Counted from the first letter of the stretch, positions 33,176 through 45,030 are shown. The stretch is DNA of 64,000 nucleotides from Cricetomys ansorgei (GCA_026225945.1 JAMJFZ010000239.1:30394501-30458500); one strand, 5' to 3'. Notes: a model not told the origin generated them from the letters alone. Numbers and translations: made by a program.

Positions 33176-36100
33176 TTACAAGTAGATAGTAAGTAGCACG
33201 CTGGGTAATGAAAACAGATATGCTAAAAGAAGCAAGTTTGAGCCCTGTCATAAAAAGTCTGACAATGTCATACTTAAACATATAGACCTTATTTACGAGC
33301 ACGGAGACCCAGTTATAAAGCTACTAGAGCCTATGGAGGCAGGAGACAGTGGCAGACCTGAGGCAGCTGCCTAGAGAATCTCACAGGGCTTGTGTATGTC
33401 TTTCAGAGTGATGATGCTCATGAAAGCTTTTCAAAGTTGTATAGCTCTTTTAAAGACTCCAAGTTATAAAGTTAAAACATGGCTTAAGTACAAAAATTCA
33501 CTGTTAAAATTGACAATGTTTTTCTGAAGATAAAATGGATTTCCAAGCAAGCGCAAATGCCAGTTTTAACCAACAATTCTTCTGTGTGTGGTGTATCGTT
33601 TTTATGTTCTCCAACTCCCACAAAGCTCCAGATGTGTTTTCTCATCCTGTCTCTATAGCCTCTTTTCGATGTATACTTTACATCCCAGACACAAGGGTCC
33701 ATGCTTTTTTTTTCATATATTTTTTTTCATATCTTGTGCCTCTTACACACTCTCACACTTTCACATACCCGGTTTAATTTAAAGTCTCTCAGCTATGAAA
33801 CCTGTCTGAGTTTGAGCAATGCTTTTCACAAATGAACTCCTACTTTCCCTGTTCTCGATGAAAAATGTGTATGTGGCTGTATACAAATCTCCTTATATCT
33901 TCTATAAATCAATATGGCTCACGTTCCCATGCTAATGTAAGTTACTTTAGCCAGGAGCATACCGTGGAGCCTTACTTTAAGTATGGATTCACGACCAGCA
34001 TGCTTCAAATCCTGTTAGGAATGCAGGCCCTCAGGTTCCAATATAGTCCTGAGACTCCATCCGATAATACATCTCTGTTTACTTTTTCCACAGTAAAGTT
34101 TAAAGTGTGACACTGGAGTGCCTAGTAGGCGAACACTAGGGATGTTCAAAATAGGCTTGAGAGGTGGACAAACAGAACGGGCATAGAAAACCACAAGAGA
34201 CATTTAATGTACCGCTATCAGATGCCAGCGTGGCTTAGGAATTTATATCAGAGTATCGAGTAGGTAACCTGGACAGTGCATTAAATTCGTGGACCGTCAA
34301 ACACGGTGAAGAACTATAAAACACTGAAAGACACTGATGCATACTTGGAGTTTTTTGGCAGATAATATTATAAAGTATTCTGAAAAATTGAAAACCTTTT
34401 GAAATAAAACTTCACTATAACTTGACATAGTTTGGATTAGAACTGTCTGATTGCATTCAAATATTTGTTTTCATTCCCACATAGTTTTTTTTTCCACTCC
34501 CCTCTCCTTCCTGCATAAATTTATATATGGAACTTAACTAACGCGGACTGTCATCTGGTAAAACCATCTTTGGAATAAATTGTGAAAGCATCCTCAAATT
34601 AAGGAAAAGAATTTGCAGGGTTGGGGCTTATCAGAACTCCATGCTCAGGGCTATAACTCCAGCAGGACTTGGTACAAGGTAGGAAGAACAGAGGTGAGAG
34701 AAGGGTGGAGGTCCGCTTCTCAACCACTTCCTCTAGGAGAAAGCAAATGAAAATACTGAGTCTTTTCTGTCGCTGAGGCCAAGGATGGCGTACTGGATTC
34801 CAAAATGGTGTCTCATCCCTTCGAGAAATGAAAAGGCACAGAAGGGGAGCAACTAAGGACATAGGAGAGGACAAGACACAAGCAAGCGGAGGGACCTGAC
34901 ACCGAGATAAGGGAAGGAATGATGGGTTTGTTTGCGCTTTCTGTGAAAGCTTTAATTCCCACATTTCCATTACTTAATGTATCATTATTTTTGCTTTTCA
35001 GCAGTTGGCAAACCAAAAGCATTCCACCATTTATTTTCAAATTTGTAGTCAACACACAATGCATCAGATTTTTATACTGCCTCAAAGGAAACGCCTCAAG
35101 AGAATCAAACCTAAAACTTAACTATAAATTCCCCCTGGAGAAGTGGATCCTAAAATCTTTACGCATCCAGATTTGCCCCTGATTAAGGCTTACTTTCAGA
35201 GGCTGGGATGACAAAGGATGACAAAAGCCAGCCACATATTCCAGCCAGAAATTGTCAACACTGAATTGTAACATTCTTCAGTGCCTGTTAAATAAAGATC
35301 AGGCTCTCAAGCCTGATCATGGTCCCAGCCTAAGTTTCAAATCTTATTCCACCAGGTAAACAAATTGTCTTTTGTGCATGTCCTTCAGTTTGCTGCTTTA
35401 TCTCTCATTCGTCCCATACTTAAGGGCCTAAAAGTATCCAATGGTTAAGAGCTAACAAAAGCGTAAGTGACATCTTCCCTAAGCCTTCAAAGACCTCAGG
35501 AGCTGACAATATGCTCTTCAAATAGTTGACAGAGGCCGTAAGATTTCATGGGATTTATAATACATGTAATTATATATTAATACATATTATTATATATACA
35601 ATTCCTAGTCTAAAAATGTCTTGCTAATGGAAACATTACCCTTATTGGTGCTTTTCATGCTTTGTATGATATTTTGTGAATCGTAAGTATCTGTAAAATA
35701 TTTTTACCTTTCATCGCTGCTGAATGAGTCTTTGTTCACACAATTCGCTCGTAAGTATCTGTTCATACAGTAAGACAACTGTATCCTCTGTACATTGCAC
35801 TCCCTTATTCTGACATTTTTATCTTTTATTTTCAAATTTCCCTAGTAACCAGTAGCCAACATGCGATCATCGTAACTCGTCTTTTACTCCATGGAATGCT
35901 TATACTGAAAATGGAATTGTGGAATAGCACAACTTCTTTCTTTAAATAAAAGTGGCATTCTTGACACGATGTCGACACCTGAGGTTCCGTAAGCACTCAG
36001 TAGACATGTGAAAAATGAGTAGCTGATTAGTCACCCTCTCAAACAGTGATAAATATGATGTTAGCATATCGACTTAAAATTATAGAGCCACTCTGATTTT

Positions 36101-36384
36101 ATCGGCCATCCTGTCTTCTGATACTTTTGAAGTAGCCACGATCTCTTGATAGCACCAAGTAGGCTTACCGAATAGACAAAGCAAAGTATAGACATGCTGT
36201 TGTTTCCTTAAAAATCCTCTTTGCTCATTCATAAATCTATGTTTGACTATTGTAAACTACCCAAATACCTAGTAGACTTATTCCAAGATCAAACACCGAA
36301 TAAATTTTGCAATTATTGCCACAATGCTTGCAAACAACAGTAAGGTACCAAAACTTTTATAAGTAATTTTTAAAATTATTTTGG
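33176..36384. other. Unique non-coding stretch
   Basis: This 3.2-kb block has no element I can name. Small features: a T-rich doublet at 33704-33729; a perfect hairpin GATCAGGCT-CTCA-AGCCTGATC at 35297-35318; an AT-rich patch at 35560-35602; and an exact 14-bp direct repeat TCGTAAGTATCTGT at 35681-35694 and 35749-35762. Frames up to 123 codons occur (minus 34599-34970) without domains. CpGs are a little more frequent between 35650 and 36180. Confidence 0.45.
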
Positions 36385-36465
36385 GGGTATGAAATGTGTC
36401 TCTGTGATAAAGCTCTTGTCTAGCACATGCACAGCTTTAAATTGAATCCTCAACACTGTGTGGGG
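36385..36465 (+). mobile_element. ID-type SINE
   Basis: GTATGAAATGTGTCTCTGTG, ATAAAGCTCTTGTCTAGCAC and a GCTTTAAATTGAATCCTCAA block are a diverged ID head: box A, the CTTGCCTAGCATGC block, and box B as TTGAATCC. It is followed by a short GTGTGGGGGG link and a GA-rich tract (36472-36525). Confidence 0.68.
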
Positions 36466-37059
36466 GGAGTGACAAAGAACAGGGAGAGAAGGGGAGAAAG
36501 AGAGGAAAAGTGAGGAGGAGGAAATTATTTTTGTAAGTGTTCCAAATTACTTAAGACAAAATATAAACAAAAAGACAAGACATAAACTGTCAAATGCATC
36601 TTGTTAACATACAAGTGTCTTCTATCTTTGACCCAATTATTCTTTGCGCACAGATTGTGATATCTAAACTTTTCCTTATTGATGTCAAAAATGCCTTACT
36701 GATCGCACTGATAAGATGGGCCTCTTAATTCTGGGATTTGGCAATTCATGCCAATCCTTGCTTGCATCCAGAAATGAAACCCCTTACCTCAGAACCAATT
36801 CCAAGAATTCTTGGACTCTGAGGTATCCAGTAACATGCCCTCCATACCTTTCATGAACCCTTCATCTACAGGGGAAGTATGTCTTTTCTAGATATTAGAA
36901 TACATACTAATATCTGAGTTTGTCACACTTTGCTAGAATGGTTCACATGTCAGACCCTTCTCTAACTTTTTAGACTTCCAGATACATGAAAAAAATAGAC
37001 TGTCTATTGATTGCATAGCTTTATGTCCAATGATCTTTCTTTAGTTCCTCGCTTGAGCT
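36466..37059. other. GA-rich tract then unique DNA
   Basis: Purine-rich GGGAGAGAAGGGGAGAAAGA units at 36481-36525 could be the tail of the ID element. From 36530 nothing is recognisable. Confidence 0.55.
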
Positions 37060-37370
37060 TGCCATTTTTCCATAGCTGTGATCAAAATACACGAGGAAAC
37101 AATTTGAAGACAGGAAAAGATTTAATTTAGCTCACAGTTTCAGTGTTCAGTCTCTTTTTGCTTGCCTTGTGCCCTTAGCAGAACATCATGGCAGTGAGGA
37201 AACTCTTCACTAAAGCTAGACAGGAAACAGAGGACGGTCAAGGGATTGGAACACTGCGTACAAAGTTCAAAAGCAGAACCTCATGGACCTACTTCCTCCG
37301 GCCTGACCCACCTCCCAAAATAGTGCCACCAGAGTGGGAGCCAAGAGTTCAAAACAGGGTCTAGAGGCTT
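37060..37370 (-). mobile_element. MaLR LTR (ORR1-like), antisense
   Basis: The plus strand shows TCCATAGCTGTGATCAAAAT (37069), AATTTAGCTCACAGTTTCAG (37124), a CATCATGGCAGTGAGG block (37184), GACCTACTTCCTCCGGCCTG (37286) and CCACCTCCCAAAATAGTGCC (37308), ending in GGGAGCCAAGAGTTCAAA, the reverse complement of an ORR1-type LTR. Ends are degraded and no target duplication is visible. Confidence 0.8.
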
Positions 37371-39199
37371 AGCATAGTGCATATGCCTGGTGACTACTGA
37401 CTGAACACACAAGCCATGAATGACTATCAGGGCTGAATTCTGAAAGTCAGATTGGATTGGAGAGGGGTGTTGAAAATAGAAGACACAGATAGCAAACATA
37501 GACACTGCTGTCAAATGGTGACAGGGGATCTGATCTCTAAAGCTGTCAATCTGTCTAAATAAGAAAACTGACCTCAGAATAAAGAGCTGCGTGGAAGATT
37601 TCTTCCAGTTCCTATCATAATTTCTCACCCAAGAGAAAAAAGAAAGAACACAAGGGACACTAAAGATTCCAGATTTTGCTTCTTATTCTACCAATTTCTT
37701 CTCTTTTGAGTATGTGTGATAGACTCCTATGTGCAATAAGAAAGGTACCGTGGATCTTCTAAAACACTCATGGTGAAACTTATTCTCCATGAAATAGTAC
37801 CAAAACACGATGCCTTCGGGAGAAGTGATTAAGGCACTTGTAATCCATGACTTGAGGAAGTGAGAGGAAGCCATGCAAGAAAGCCGTAAGAAGGTGCTGT
37901 CTATAAGATACAGAAAGTCTTCATTAGATACAGATCTTTTGATGTCATAGTCTCAGATTTCTCAGCCTCCAGAAAATAACTCAGCATAGTAAGTTAACTA
38001 GTCCCGAATATTTTGTTTTAGCGTACCTAAACTGAGAGTTTGACAGGGTAAAACAGAGTTGTTGAGTTGCTTCTTATATATATATATAAATTATTTTATT
38101 GTAAATAACTTGCAAATTAAGAAACACTCTGTAGTTTGATGGATGTAGCTATTCAAATAAGCACTTGCCCAAACCAAAAGAATATCAAAAGAATAGACAC
38201 ACATCCAATAACTCTCAAAACAGAGCTTTCTGAAAAAAATAGTGGAAGTAACTATAGAACTATACCAAATATATAGCTTTCCATCTACTCTGTCAGATCC
38301 CATTGTTGCTGTAACTATCAATGTTTTCCTAGTACTTGATGTTGGAACTACCCAACAGGCACCTAAAGCCTGTGTTTTGTTTTACTGTCCTGAGGCAGGT
38401 GTGGTCCCTGAGTAGTCATTACACTGTCTTCAGATTATCTTACCATGAAACTTTTCTCATTACCAAACTTCCCATTATCCCTAAATTCTTTGATTTGTGG
38501 GGAAATGGAGAAGGGCATTTGGCTTTGCATACATGGCAAAAGAACATGTCACTGAAGAGCTATGTGAACACAGACAGTTATTGACTCTCTGAACCCTGAC
38601 TTCCTCGTCTTTCAAGAGAAGACACAGATATCAAATTGGTGTGATGACAAGAAACTCTCCCACAGTGGCTGGCCTTGTAGGAGGCTCTAAAAGGTGAGTC
38701 CTTAGCTTTCTCCACTGCTCTTATTTGTGAATTGCTGCTGCAGCACAAATATTAAACATATCGCTAAGAAGAAGACTCAGGCTCTGTCACAAGCCATGTA
38801 TAGCTCACTGCCAGGAATTTCCAATCCATGTTTTTCTCTTTCAAGATCCAAAGGGCTTTTTCTGAAAGTTAATTCTGTTTTCTCTAGCTAGCTATCCCTA
38901 GAGAATTCCTTATCATCAAAGATTTTTAAGCTGGATTGCCCTTTTTTCCTTCAGAGAAATCTTTTTGCACTTTTGTCCTTTCTCTAAAGATTCCTTCCTT
39001 TTTCTTGAAAGAAGGGTTACTTTAAGACCCCTGCTAGCCACTTTCTCTTAGCTCATTGTATCTCTGCTCTTATGATTTGACAAAGGGATTTATATTTTCA
39101 CAGGTCAACGCAACTTTCCCGATTCTGACATTTCTACACACCCACAAAGAACAATAGCCATGGAGAACTTGGAGTTTTCTTTTTAGTCATTTGAGTAAA
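37371..39199. other. Unique non-coding stretch with a TA tract
   Basis: A (TA)n tract lies at 38075-38090. Otherwise nothing nameable; frames of 60-115 codons (the longest begins in the LTR upstream) show no domains. Confidence 0.5.
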
Positions 39200-39470
39200 T
39201 ATGTCAGATTTCTCTTCATGAGAACACCACAGTGTTTGGAAGGTGAGACCAAGTTATATGAAATTTATCACAGAGGACATGTTTTGAAGGGTTTATCTTG
39301 CCCTGACTCCAACTTCTGTCCACCTCTCTGCGCCTCCTGCGCATGTGACTGCTTCACCGTGCATGGGCCCAGAAACCTCTAAAACTGAGTTAAAATAAGT
39401 CTTCCTTCCTTTGAGTTGATTTCCTTGGGTATTTGTCATAGTGGCAAAACAAAAATTGACTAACATGGGT
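39200..39470 (+). mobile_element. Old MaLR LTR, 3' part
   Basis: TTTTGAAGGGTTTATCTTGC (39281), CCACCTCTCTGCGCCTCCTG (39319), GAAACCTCTAAAACTGAGTT (39371), AAAATAAGTCTTCCTTCC and GGTATTTGTCATAGTGGCAA (39429) up to TTGACTAACATG follow the 3' half of a MaLR LTR. Its consensus has an AAACCTCTGAAACTG motif, an AAATAAA signal, then a GTATTTTGTCACAG block and a CTAACA end. The AATAAA has become AATAAG. Confidence 0.75.
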
Positions 39471-40412
39471 AGAAAGGAGATGGTTCTTGGAAATTTATTG
39501 AGATGAGAAAAATGAATTGTTATTTTGGATTTAAAAACAAAAAGTTATTTTAACACAAAAATGACTATGTTTGCCATTATTGGAAGATGTGACTAACATG
39601 TCTCCTATTTTTTTATCCTAAGCAGATATGAACTTCCACTGTGACATGTTCATTATCCTAACTTTTGACTATGCCTTTTAAGTACTCTTTTCTCTGCTGT
39701 AACTCATTTCCTCCTTCTTCAGAGAGAGAAGTCTGAGTTATTATTGATTCAGCAAACACAGATTTGGTGAACGCTTAGCTGGACATATGGAAATTATGAA
39801 GAATTGGGAGATGAGTATAAGCCCCCGCAAAGCAATAACAGACACTGCCTAGAACGAGCTGTCAATTGGGAATAAAGAGCTAAGGGTATCTTCTAGAAAG
39901 AAGCCACAGTCAAACTTCTTGAAAGAAGGATTCTCATTTAATATCTCTATTACTCATGTCCCAGTCATTCTTGTGATTAACTGATACTCAAATGATAATC
40001 TGCTTCTCGGACAACCCAGATCTTCTTTGCAAGTCCGTTCCCATTGCACAGGTTCTATGGGTGCTGGATACTAACATCTCACAGCTCCAAACAATTGCTC
40101 ACAGCTGAGAGTTGTCTTGTACTCTGGAGGTTACACCCTTGCAGTCAGAGAGCCTCCTATTGGTTGCATTGATTCTATAGCGAAATGTAAAAGGCTTTCT
40201 CTTCCAAGTTCCCACACCTTCTATTAATCCTACAAATAGGTGATGGAGAGTGTCTGGGTGTGAATGATGGTGACCTTGAGTTTCAAAACCTGGAAGATGT
40301 TGAATGACTCAGAAGATAAAAAGGGTGTGTCCAGAGGGGGCAAGTTCTTTTGTATTACAGAGAGAGAATGGGAATATTGGTAGAATGCTATAGGATGAAG
40401 TCATTGTAGAGG
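39471..40412. other. Unique non-coding stretch
   Basis: No nameable element and no coding signal. Confidence 0.5.
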
Positions 40413-40490
40413 TTTGTTGGTTGCTTGGTTGCTTGGTTTTGGTGGTTGTTTGGTTGCTTGGTGGTTGGTTGGTTGGTTGGTTGTTGGTCT
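40413..40490. repeat. (GGTT)n tail of the antisense B1
   Basis: GGTTG and GGTTGCTT units run directly into the B1, so on the B1 sense strand they form an (AACC)n-rich tail grown from its poly-A end. Confidence 0.92.
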
Positions 40491-40616
40491 TTTTCAAGAC
40501 AGGATTTCCCTGTGTGGCCCTGGCTGTCCTGGAACTCACTTTGTAGACCAGGCTGCCCTTAAACTCACAGAGATCTGCCTGCCTCTGCCTCCTGCGTGCT
40601 GAGATTAAAGGCATGT
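40491..40616 (-). mobile_element. B1 SINE, nearly full length, antisense
   Basis: The plus strand reads TTTTCAAGACAGGATTTCCC, TGTGTGGCCCTGGCTGTCCT (40511), GGAACTCACTTTGTAGACCA, AACTCACAGAGATCTGCCTG (40562), CCTCTGCCTCCTGCGTGCTG and AGATTAAAGGCATG, a low-divergence B1 in reverse. The internal ACAGAGATCTGCCTG variant is common in rat and cricetid B1 copies and older mouse ones. The first dozen bases of the head are missing. It is the least diverged B1 in the window. Confidence 0.95.
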
Positions 40617-41144
40617 AAATTTCAAACTTGTCTTGGAACTTTTGTAATAGATCTGATTCCAATTTCCATTCTATACACTCTACCTTCACAAAGTGACTTA
40701 CAGGACCCTGTGGATACCCTGTCTACAAGCCCTCTTACCTCCATCTACAAAATAAAAGTTCTTCTAGCTATAATGTGAAAATGGTCTAACCTCTATACTT
40801 CTGTACACTGTTGTGCCATGAATAAATGACAAGTTTCTGCATTCAGTAGTCTTTAACAGCCTACTCAGGACTTAGTAGAATAAAACAGAGAAGCAAAGTC
40901 ATTCTCTTGCCCACAGCCTCATCTGAAGCTCATTTGAAGGCAGTCTAAATGAAATAGCCCTAATTGGAGAGGTAGTGATACCTCCTTGGGTAAAAATTAA
41001 CACTTTGGGCTCTGAGCTCATTGAGCTGTTACCCCTGGACACTCACTTCAACAGTAAGCTGGACCAGTACTACCATTAAGATGGGGTCATACAGCCACTG
41101 AAGACTTTCCTGTGTCTAGTACTTAAGGATTACTACTCTGGAGA
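40617..41144. other. Unique non-coding stretch
   Basis: No element or exon is recognised. Confidence 0.5.
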
Positions 41145-41549
41145 TGTGGTGGATAACCATCTTAACACAAGTGAGAGTTACCTGAAGGGAGGGAACCTCA
41201 ATTGAGAAAATATCTCCATAGTATTAGGCTGTAGGACATCTTGTAAATTAGTGACTAATGGTGGAGGGCCAAGCTCATTGTAGGTCGTGCCTTTCCTGGG
41301 CTTGTGGTCCTGAGTTCTATAAGAAAGCAGGCTGAGCAAGCAATGGGGAGCAAACCAGTGATCAGCACCCTTCCAGGGTCTCTGCGTCAGTTCCTGCCTC
41401 CAAGTTCTTGTCCTGTTTGGGTTCCTGTCCTTACTCCCTTTGATGATGTATAGTGACATGGAAGTGTAAGCCAAATAAACCCTTTCCTCCCCAACTTGCT
41501 TTTTGGTCATGGTGTTTCATCAGTGCAAACAGAAATCCAAACTAAGACA
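41145..41549 (+). mobile_element. MaLR solo LTR (MTD-like)
   Basis: Starts TGTGGTGGATAACC and ends AAACTAAGACA. Inside are GGGAGGGAACCTCAATTGAG (41188), GAAAGCAGGCTGAGCAAGCA (41323), GTAAGCCAAATAAACCCTTT (41466, with AATAAA) and CCCAACTTGCTTTTTGGTCA. A small deletion removes part of the first 30 bases. Flanks GGAGA (41140-41144) and GGGGA (41550-41554) match 4 of 5, consistent with an aged target duplication. It is the same family as 11029-11442 and, inverted, 21148-21541. Confidence 0.92.
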
Positions 41550-42422
41550 GGGGATAGAGAAAGTAATTATGATTTCAGGTTGCTAGTCCATGTTAATTTT
41601 TTAGCTTGCTAACTTATGGTTTAAATGTACCCAAGATTGCTGTGATGTGAACACTTTTAGGATATATGCATGAAAGTTATAGATTAACCATTTAGAAATT
41701 CTAGTAGTTTGAAATGTTTGATGTGAAAAAAGGACAACTGGAAAAGAAACTAATTTACCGTGACAGTAAGCAATGAAGATAACAGAAATTATAATAAAAC
41801 AAAATATAATTTCAATTATCAATATCTTTAAAATGTCTTAGTTCTTATATATGTTGACTTTTTCGTTATGTAGTTTATCAGTGATGGTCTTTATCAGGAT
41901 TTTGGAGAGGTAATGAATGAAAACAGAAATTATATCACCATCTAACACAAGATGAGAAACACACTTCCAACATTTCATCAAAATCTAATAGCCATGTAAT
42001 CCTTAAATTTTCATATTCACGTTTTTGTAAACTTATGTCAACAAATACTATGTAAGAGTTCTCAAGCCTGCCCCAGCTTTTCTCAAGGTACTTGACAAGA
42101 TTATCACTTTCATGCACTTCAGAAGAGATATTCAGTGCCATGATAGCAGAAAGAAAAACCCATAGTCACAACCATCACCACTTTCAGCCCAGGGTCTGTG
42201 AGTGTGGATATGTGTTCAGCCCTTGATCCAATCAGCTGTGTCACACTGATAGCTCCTTGCTTTCCCTACCCCTCTTGGCAGCTAAACACCACAAGAAGAA
42301 TCACTTATTATTTGACCTTCACATGCCAGATTTAATTACTTTTAGATGCTGAAGTAAGGAAAGTGTACAGATACCCACAGATAGGGATGAGCAGAAAATT
42401 AATGTAACAAGAACAAACAACA
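41550..42422. other. Unique non-coding stretch
   Basis: No nameable element. AT-rich to 41880. Confidence 0.5.
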
Positions 42423-42579
42423 GGGAGGGAGAGATAGCCCAGTGGTTAAGACAGCTTGCTGCTCTATCTATCTTAAGGTCCAGAGTTCAGGTCCCAGCGC
42501 TCGCATCGGACAGCTCACAGATGCCTGTAACTCTGCCTCTGAGGGAGCTGACATTTTTCTCTGGTGTCCCTGGGCAACT

Positions 42580-42626
<47 letters not shown>

Positions 42627-42655
42627 GACCTTAATTAATTATTTAATTAATAGTT
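42423..42655 (+). mobile_element. B2/B3-family SINE
   Basis: GGGAGGGAGAGATAGCCCAG, TGGTTAAGACAGCTTGCTGC (A box), GTCCAGAGTTCAGGTCCCAG (B box, mutated) and ACAGCTCACAGATGCCTGTA (42509) follow B2. The CA-rich 3' part has expanded into the (CA)n run, and the element ends in TTAATTAATTATTTAATTAA. Confidence 0.9.
42582..42623. repeat. (CA)n microsatellite in the SINE tail
   Basis: About 21 uninterrupted CA units; length polymorphism is likely. Confidence 0.97.
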
Positions 42656-44034
42656 AAAAGGGAAAAGGAATACAGAACAGAAGTCCAGATGAATGAAATG
42701 GGTACATTAAAGGAAACAAATGTCATTCATATGCACCCAGCATGTCCACCGCATGTATTCACAAGCACCTTCATGTAAATACTGCTCTTCAACATATACG
42801 CAAAGCATACATACTCTAGAAAACTACCTTGCAGAACAGAGAACATAAATGAAGATATCAATTTAAAGACAATTAAGGCAGCATCAAAGTGTGCTGTTAA
42901 TAGGATGAGCTTAATTAGTAGCAAGTGCTTCACCTCAGTAACAAAATAGGTTCCACAAAATTCTGCAGCGTATTTACATCACACCAGTCTAATTACACCA
43001 CACTTGCCCAGAAGGAAGATCAGGAGCATGCTCGAAGTGAAATCAACCCCTCGTGGAACTTCGAGCAGAGTGACATAAGCCCGGGAAGTTGGCGGTGCCA
43101 TCGATGATGTCGAAAAGGAAGAGATGCTTCCAATCTTTAAAGAGAAGACCTTGGTCCTGGAAGCCATACAACGTGATTGAGCCTAATTGCTCCCAGAACA
43201 AAATGGAAAATCAGCTGGACAAAAAATGTCCATGATTTCCATTTTTGCCAAAATTAAATATATATATACATACATGCACAAGCGCATATATTGAAAACAC
43301 ACATATATGTTTTATGATTTGAAGAGAACTATGTGAGTGAATATGTTTTACACACATATTTCACTTCAAAACATTATCAACATTACCAATTAGTCACGAG
43401 CTGGCTCTCTTTGGTAGTGCTGTAAATAACAGCGTTTGGCACGGTACTATAGCCAGGAAGCCAAATGTACTGGTGAGTCTACCCAACACAGATGGAGCTT
43501 GGCCCCTGTGCTTCTAAGATGAGTGAAAAGAAATGCCTTTCCACTCATGATCAGAAATATGGCCTTTCTAATTCTGTTAGCCTGGCAACCTTAAGCAGAA
43601 TTTCTCCTTCACCAGCCTAGTCAGCGCTCACTGTTCTTTATGTAAAGATCACCAAGATGTTCACTCAAGCAATAGAGAAAAGAGTCTAGGGGGGCAGAAA
43701 AAAAGAGCCCTCTGTTCTGAGAAGCCTAGGACATGAATTGTGGCTCAGTTTATCTACATTTTTTTCCAAGCAGGGGCAGTCAAGAGAGAAATGGATGGGG
43801 AAAAAAATCAATATACTAAGATGTCAGACATGAAATAGGGCTGTTTGCAAGAAGCTGTCGTTCCTAGCTCTCCTTACAGGAGTTTCAAGGCCTCGCACGA
43901 GTGTATGCTTTTCCTTTTCCCGGGGATGAGAAGAGGTTTCACTTCAGGAAACTTGAGAAAATTTTTTCTACTTTTTATGGACATTTTAACTAAAAGAATT
44001 CTTACAAAACATTGGTATCTTGAAGTAGCAGAAT
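42656..44034. other. Unique stretch with CpG-retaining patch
   Basis: No repeat is named. The patch 42930-43170 holds GCTCGAAGTG, CCCCTCGTGG, CTTCGAGC, AGCCCGGG, TTGGCGGTG, CATCGATGATGTCG and ACAACGTG, more CpG than its surroundings. A 60-codon plus frame crosses it without domain content. A similar hint occurs at 43395-43450 (GTCACGAGC, ACAGCGTTTGGCACGG). Possible regulatory sequence or an unrecognised pseudogene scrap. Confidence 0.4.
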
Positions 44035-44560
44035 GCTTGGAAGAAGTTTTGTTTATTTTGGTTTCTTTAAAAACATAAAATGGTGTTTGAGCTACGTTTC
44101 TGTTCCTGTCCCGGGTGTGATGGATGATTATGAGTTGGATTTGGATGGTTCGTTGCCGGTGACTGTAATTTGGTTACATGCACCTGTTTTGCCATGTGTA
44201 GCTTATCTTAGTATTGCATGCTGCTTGGACTTCTGGGAACTTTTGCACAGGATATACAAGGGTTGAAGCCCTGAAACTGGGATTGGTTGGGTGTCGGTTG
44301 GTTAGTCATTGGTGCATTGGTTGGTTATTGCTTAGAAGAACGTCAGTTAGAGAAATTGTATCCAAGGATAGTGAGCTGAAACATTACTCTGGCTCACTGT
44401 TGGCTCCTGCTCTCCAAGCTTTGGACAGCCTAAAAGGACTGTGAAGACTTCTTCCTTTCTCTCTATCAGGGCTGCCTTAATGGGTAATGAAGATTTCTTT
44501 CTTTCTACCCTTCCTTTCTCTTTTCCTAAATTGATGGTAAAAGCATGATAGCTAACTGCT
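44035..44560 (+). repeat. Unnamed dispersed repeat A, copy 1
   Basis: I found this by comparing the window with itself; a second direct copy is at 59966-60448. Shared landmarks here: TTTATTTTGGTTTCTTTAAA (44051), GGTGTGATGGATGATTATGA near 44113, GAGTTGGATTTGGATGG, TAATTTGGTTACATGCACCT (44167), a GGTTGGTT-rich part near 44280-44330, and TGAAGATTTCTTTCTTTCTA (44487) ahead of CCTAAATTGATGG. I cannot name the family. A retroviral LTR or leader is possible, since a decayed ERV lies within 0.5 kb, but no TG...CA ends, polyadenylation signal or target duplication were identified. Confidence 0.7.
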
Positions 44561-44669
44561 ACATCTATTTCTATTGCTAAATACATGCTCTTTTTAAAAA
44601 ATTCACACATTTTTAACTGTGAGAATGCTGGGCTGGGTGCATGCACACACACAGCAAAAAGCTAGGTAT

Positions 44670-44885
44670 CTTCTATTGCTTTCTACCTTATCGCTTTGAA
44701 ATAGGGACTCACACGGAACCAGAAGTTCTCCACCTTGGCTAGAAAGGAAGGCCAATGAGCTCTCAGGATTTGCCTGTGTCAGCAACTGCTAGGGTTGCAG
44801 GCATTCCCCGCCATACCTGGCTTTTGATGCAGTGGTTGGATTCAAACTTGGGTCCTGATGCTTACACAGCCATCTCCCCAGCCTA
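44670..44885 (-). mobile_element. B3 SINE, antisense
   Basis: The plus strand shows CTCCACCTTGGCTAGAAAGG (44729), GGTTGCAGGCATTCCCCGCC (44793), a CATACCTGGCTTTTGATGCA block and GGATTCAAACTTGGGTCCTG (44838), ending CACAGCCATCTCCCCAGCC at 44883. This is the reverse complement of B3, with the tRNA-derived head at the right. The adjoining LTR piece begins about ten bases further on. Confidence 0.85.
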
Positions 44886-44892
44886 ACATAGG

Positions 44893-45030
44893 TTTGTATT
44901 GTCTGCAGGTGTTGGATTTATGTGGGGAATGTTTGATTGCACATGAACTACATGCGTTATCAGTAGAACACCTGAGGAGTTCTGAATCAATAAAACCACC
45001 TGAGCTCAGATGTTCAGGGTTCCACTGTCC
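44893..45030 (+). mobile_element. ERV LTR segment, sense arm of an inverted pair
   Basis: TTTGTATTGTCTGCAGGTGT, GAGGAGTTCTGAATCAATAA (44974) and AAACCACCTGAGCTCAG lead to GGTTCCACTGTCC at 45030. The reverse complement of 45785-45903 matches it closely, apart from an extra 17 or so bases here (around CTACATGCGTTATCAG). The AATAAA at about 44988-44993 sits as a polyadenylation signal. Similarity ends after 45030, so U5 and U3 are missing or replaced. Confidence 0.75.

Noticed and set aside
34599..34970. Minus-strand open frame of 123 codons
   Set aside because: No domain, no splice context and no codon-position pattern; it overlaps another chance frame on the same strand.
36385..36465. Possible BC1-like small RNA gene at the ID element
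   Set aside because: Boxes A and B are diverged and no unique 3' domain follows; an ordinary old ID copy is the better call.
40309..40689. Minus-strand open frame of 126 codons
   Set aside because: The middle is encoded by a B1 SINE and its (GGTT)n tail, giving the QPTNQPPSNQTTTK-type repeat; not a gene.
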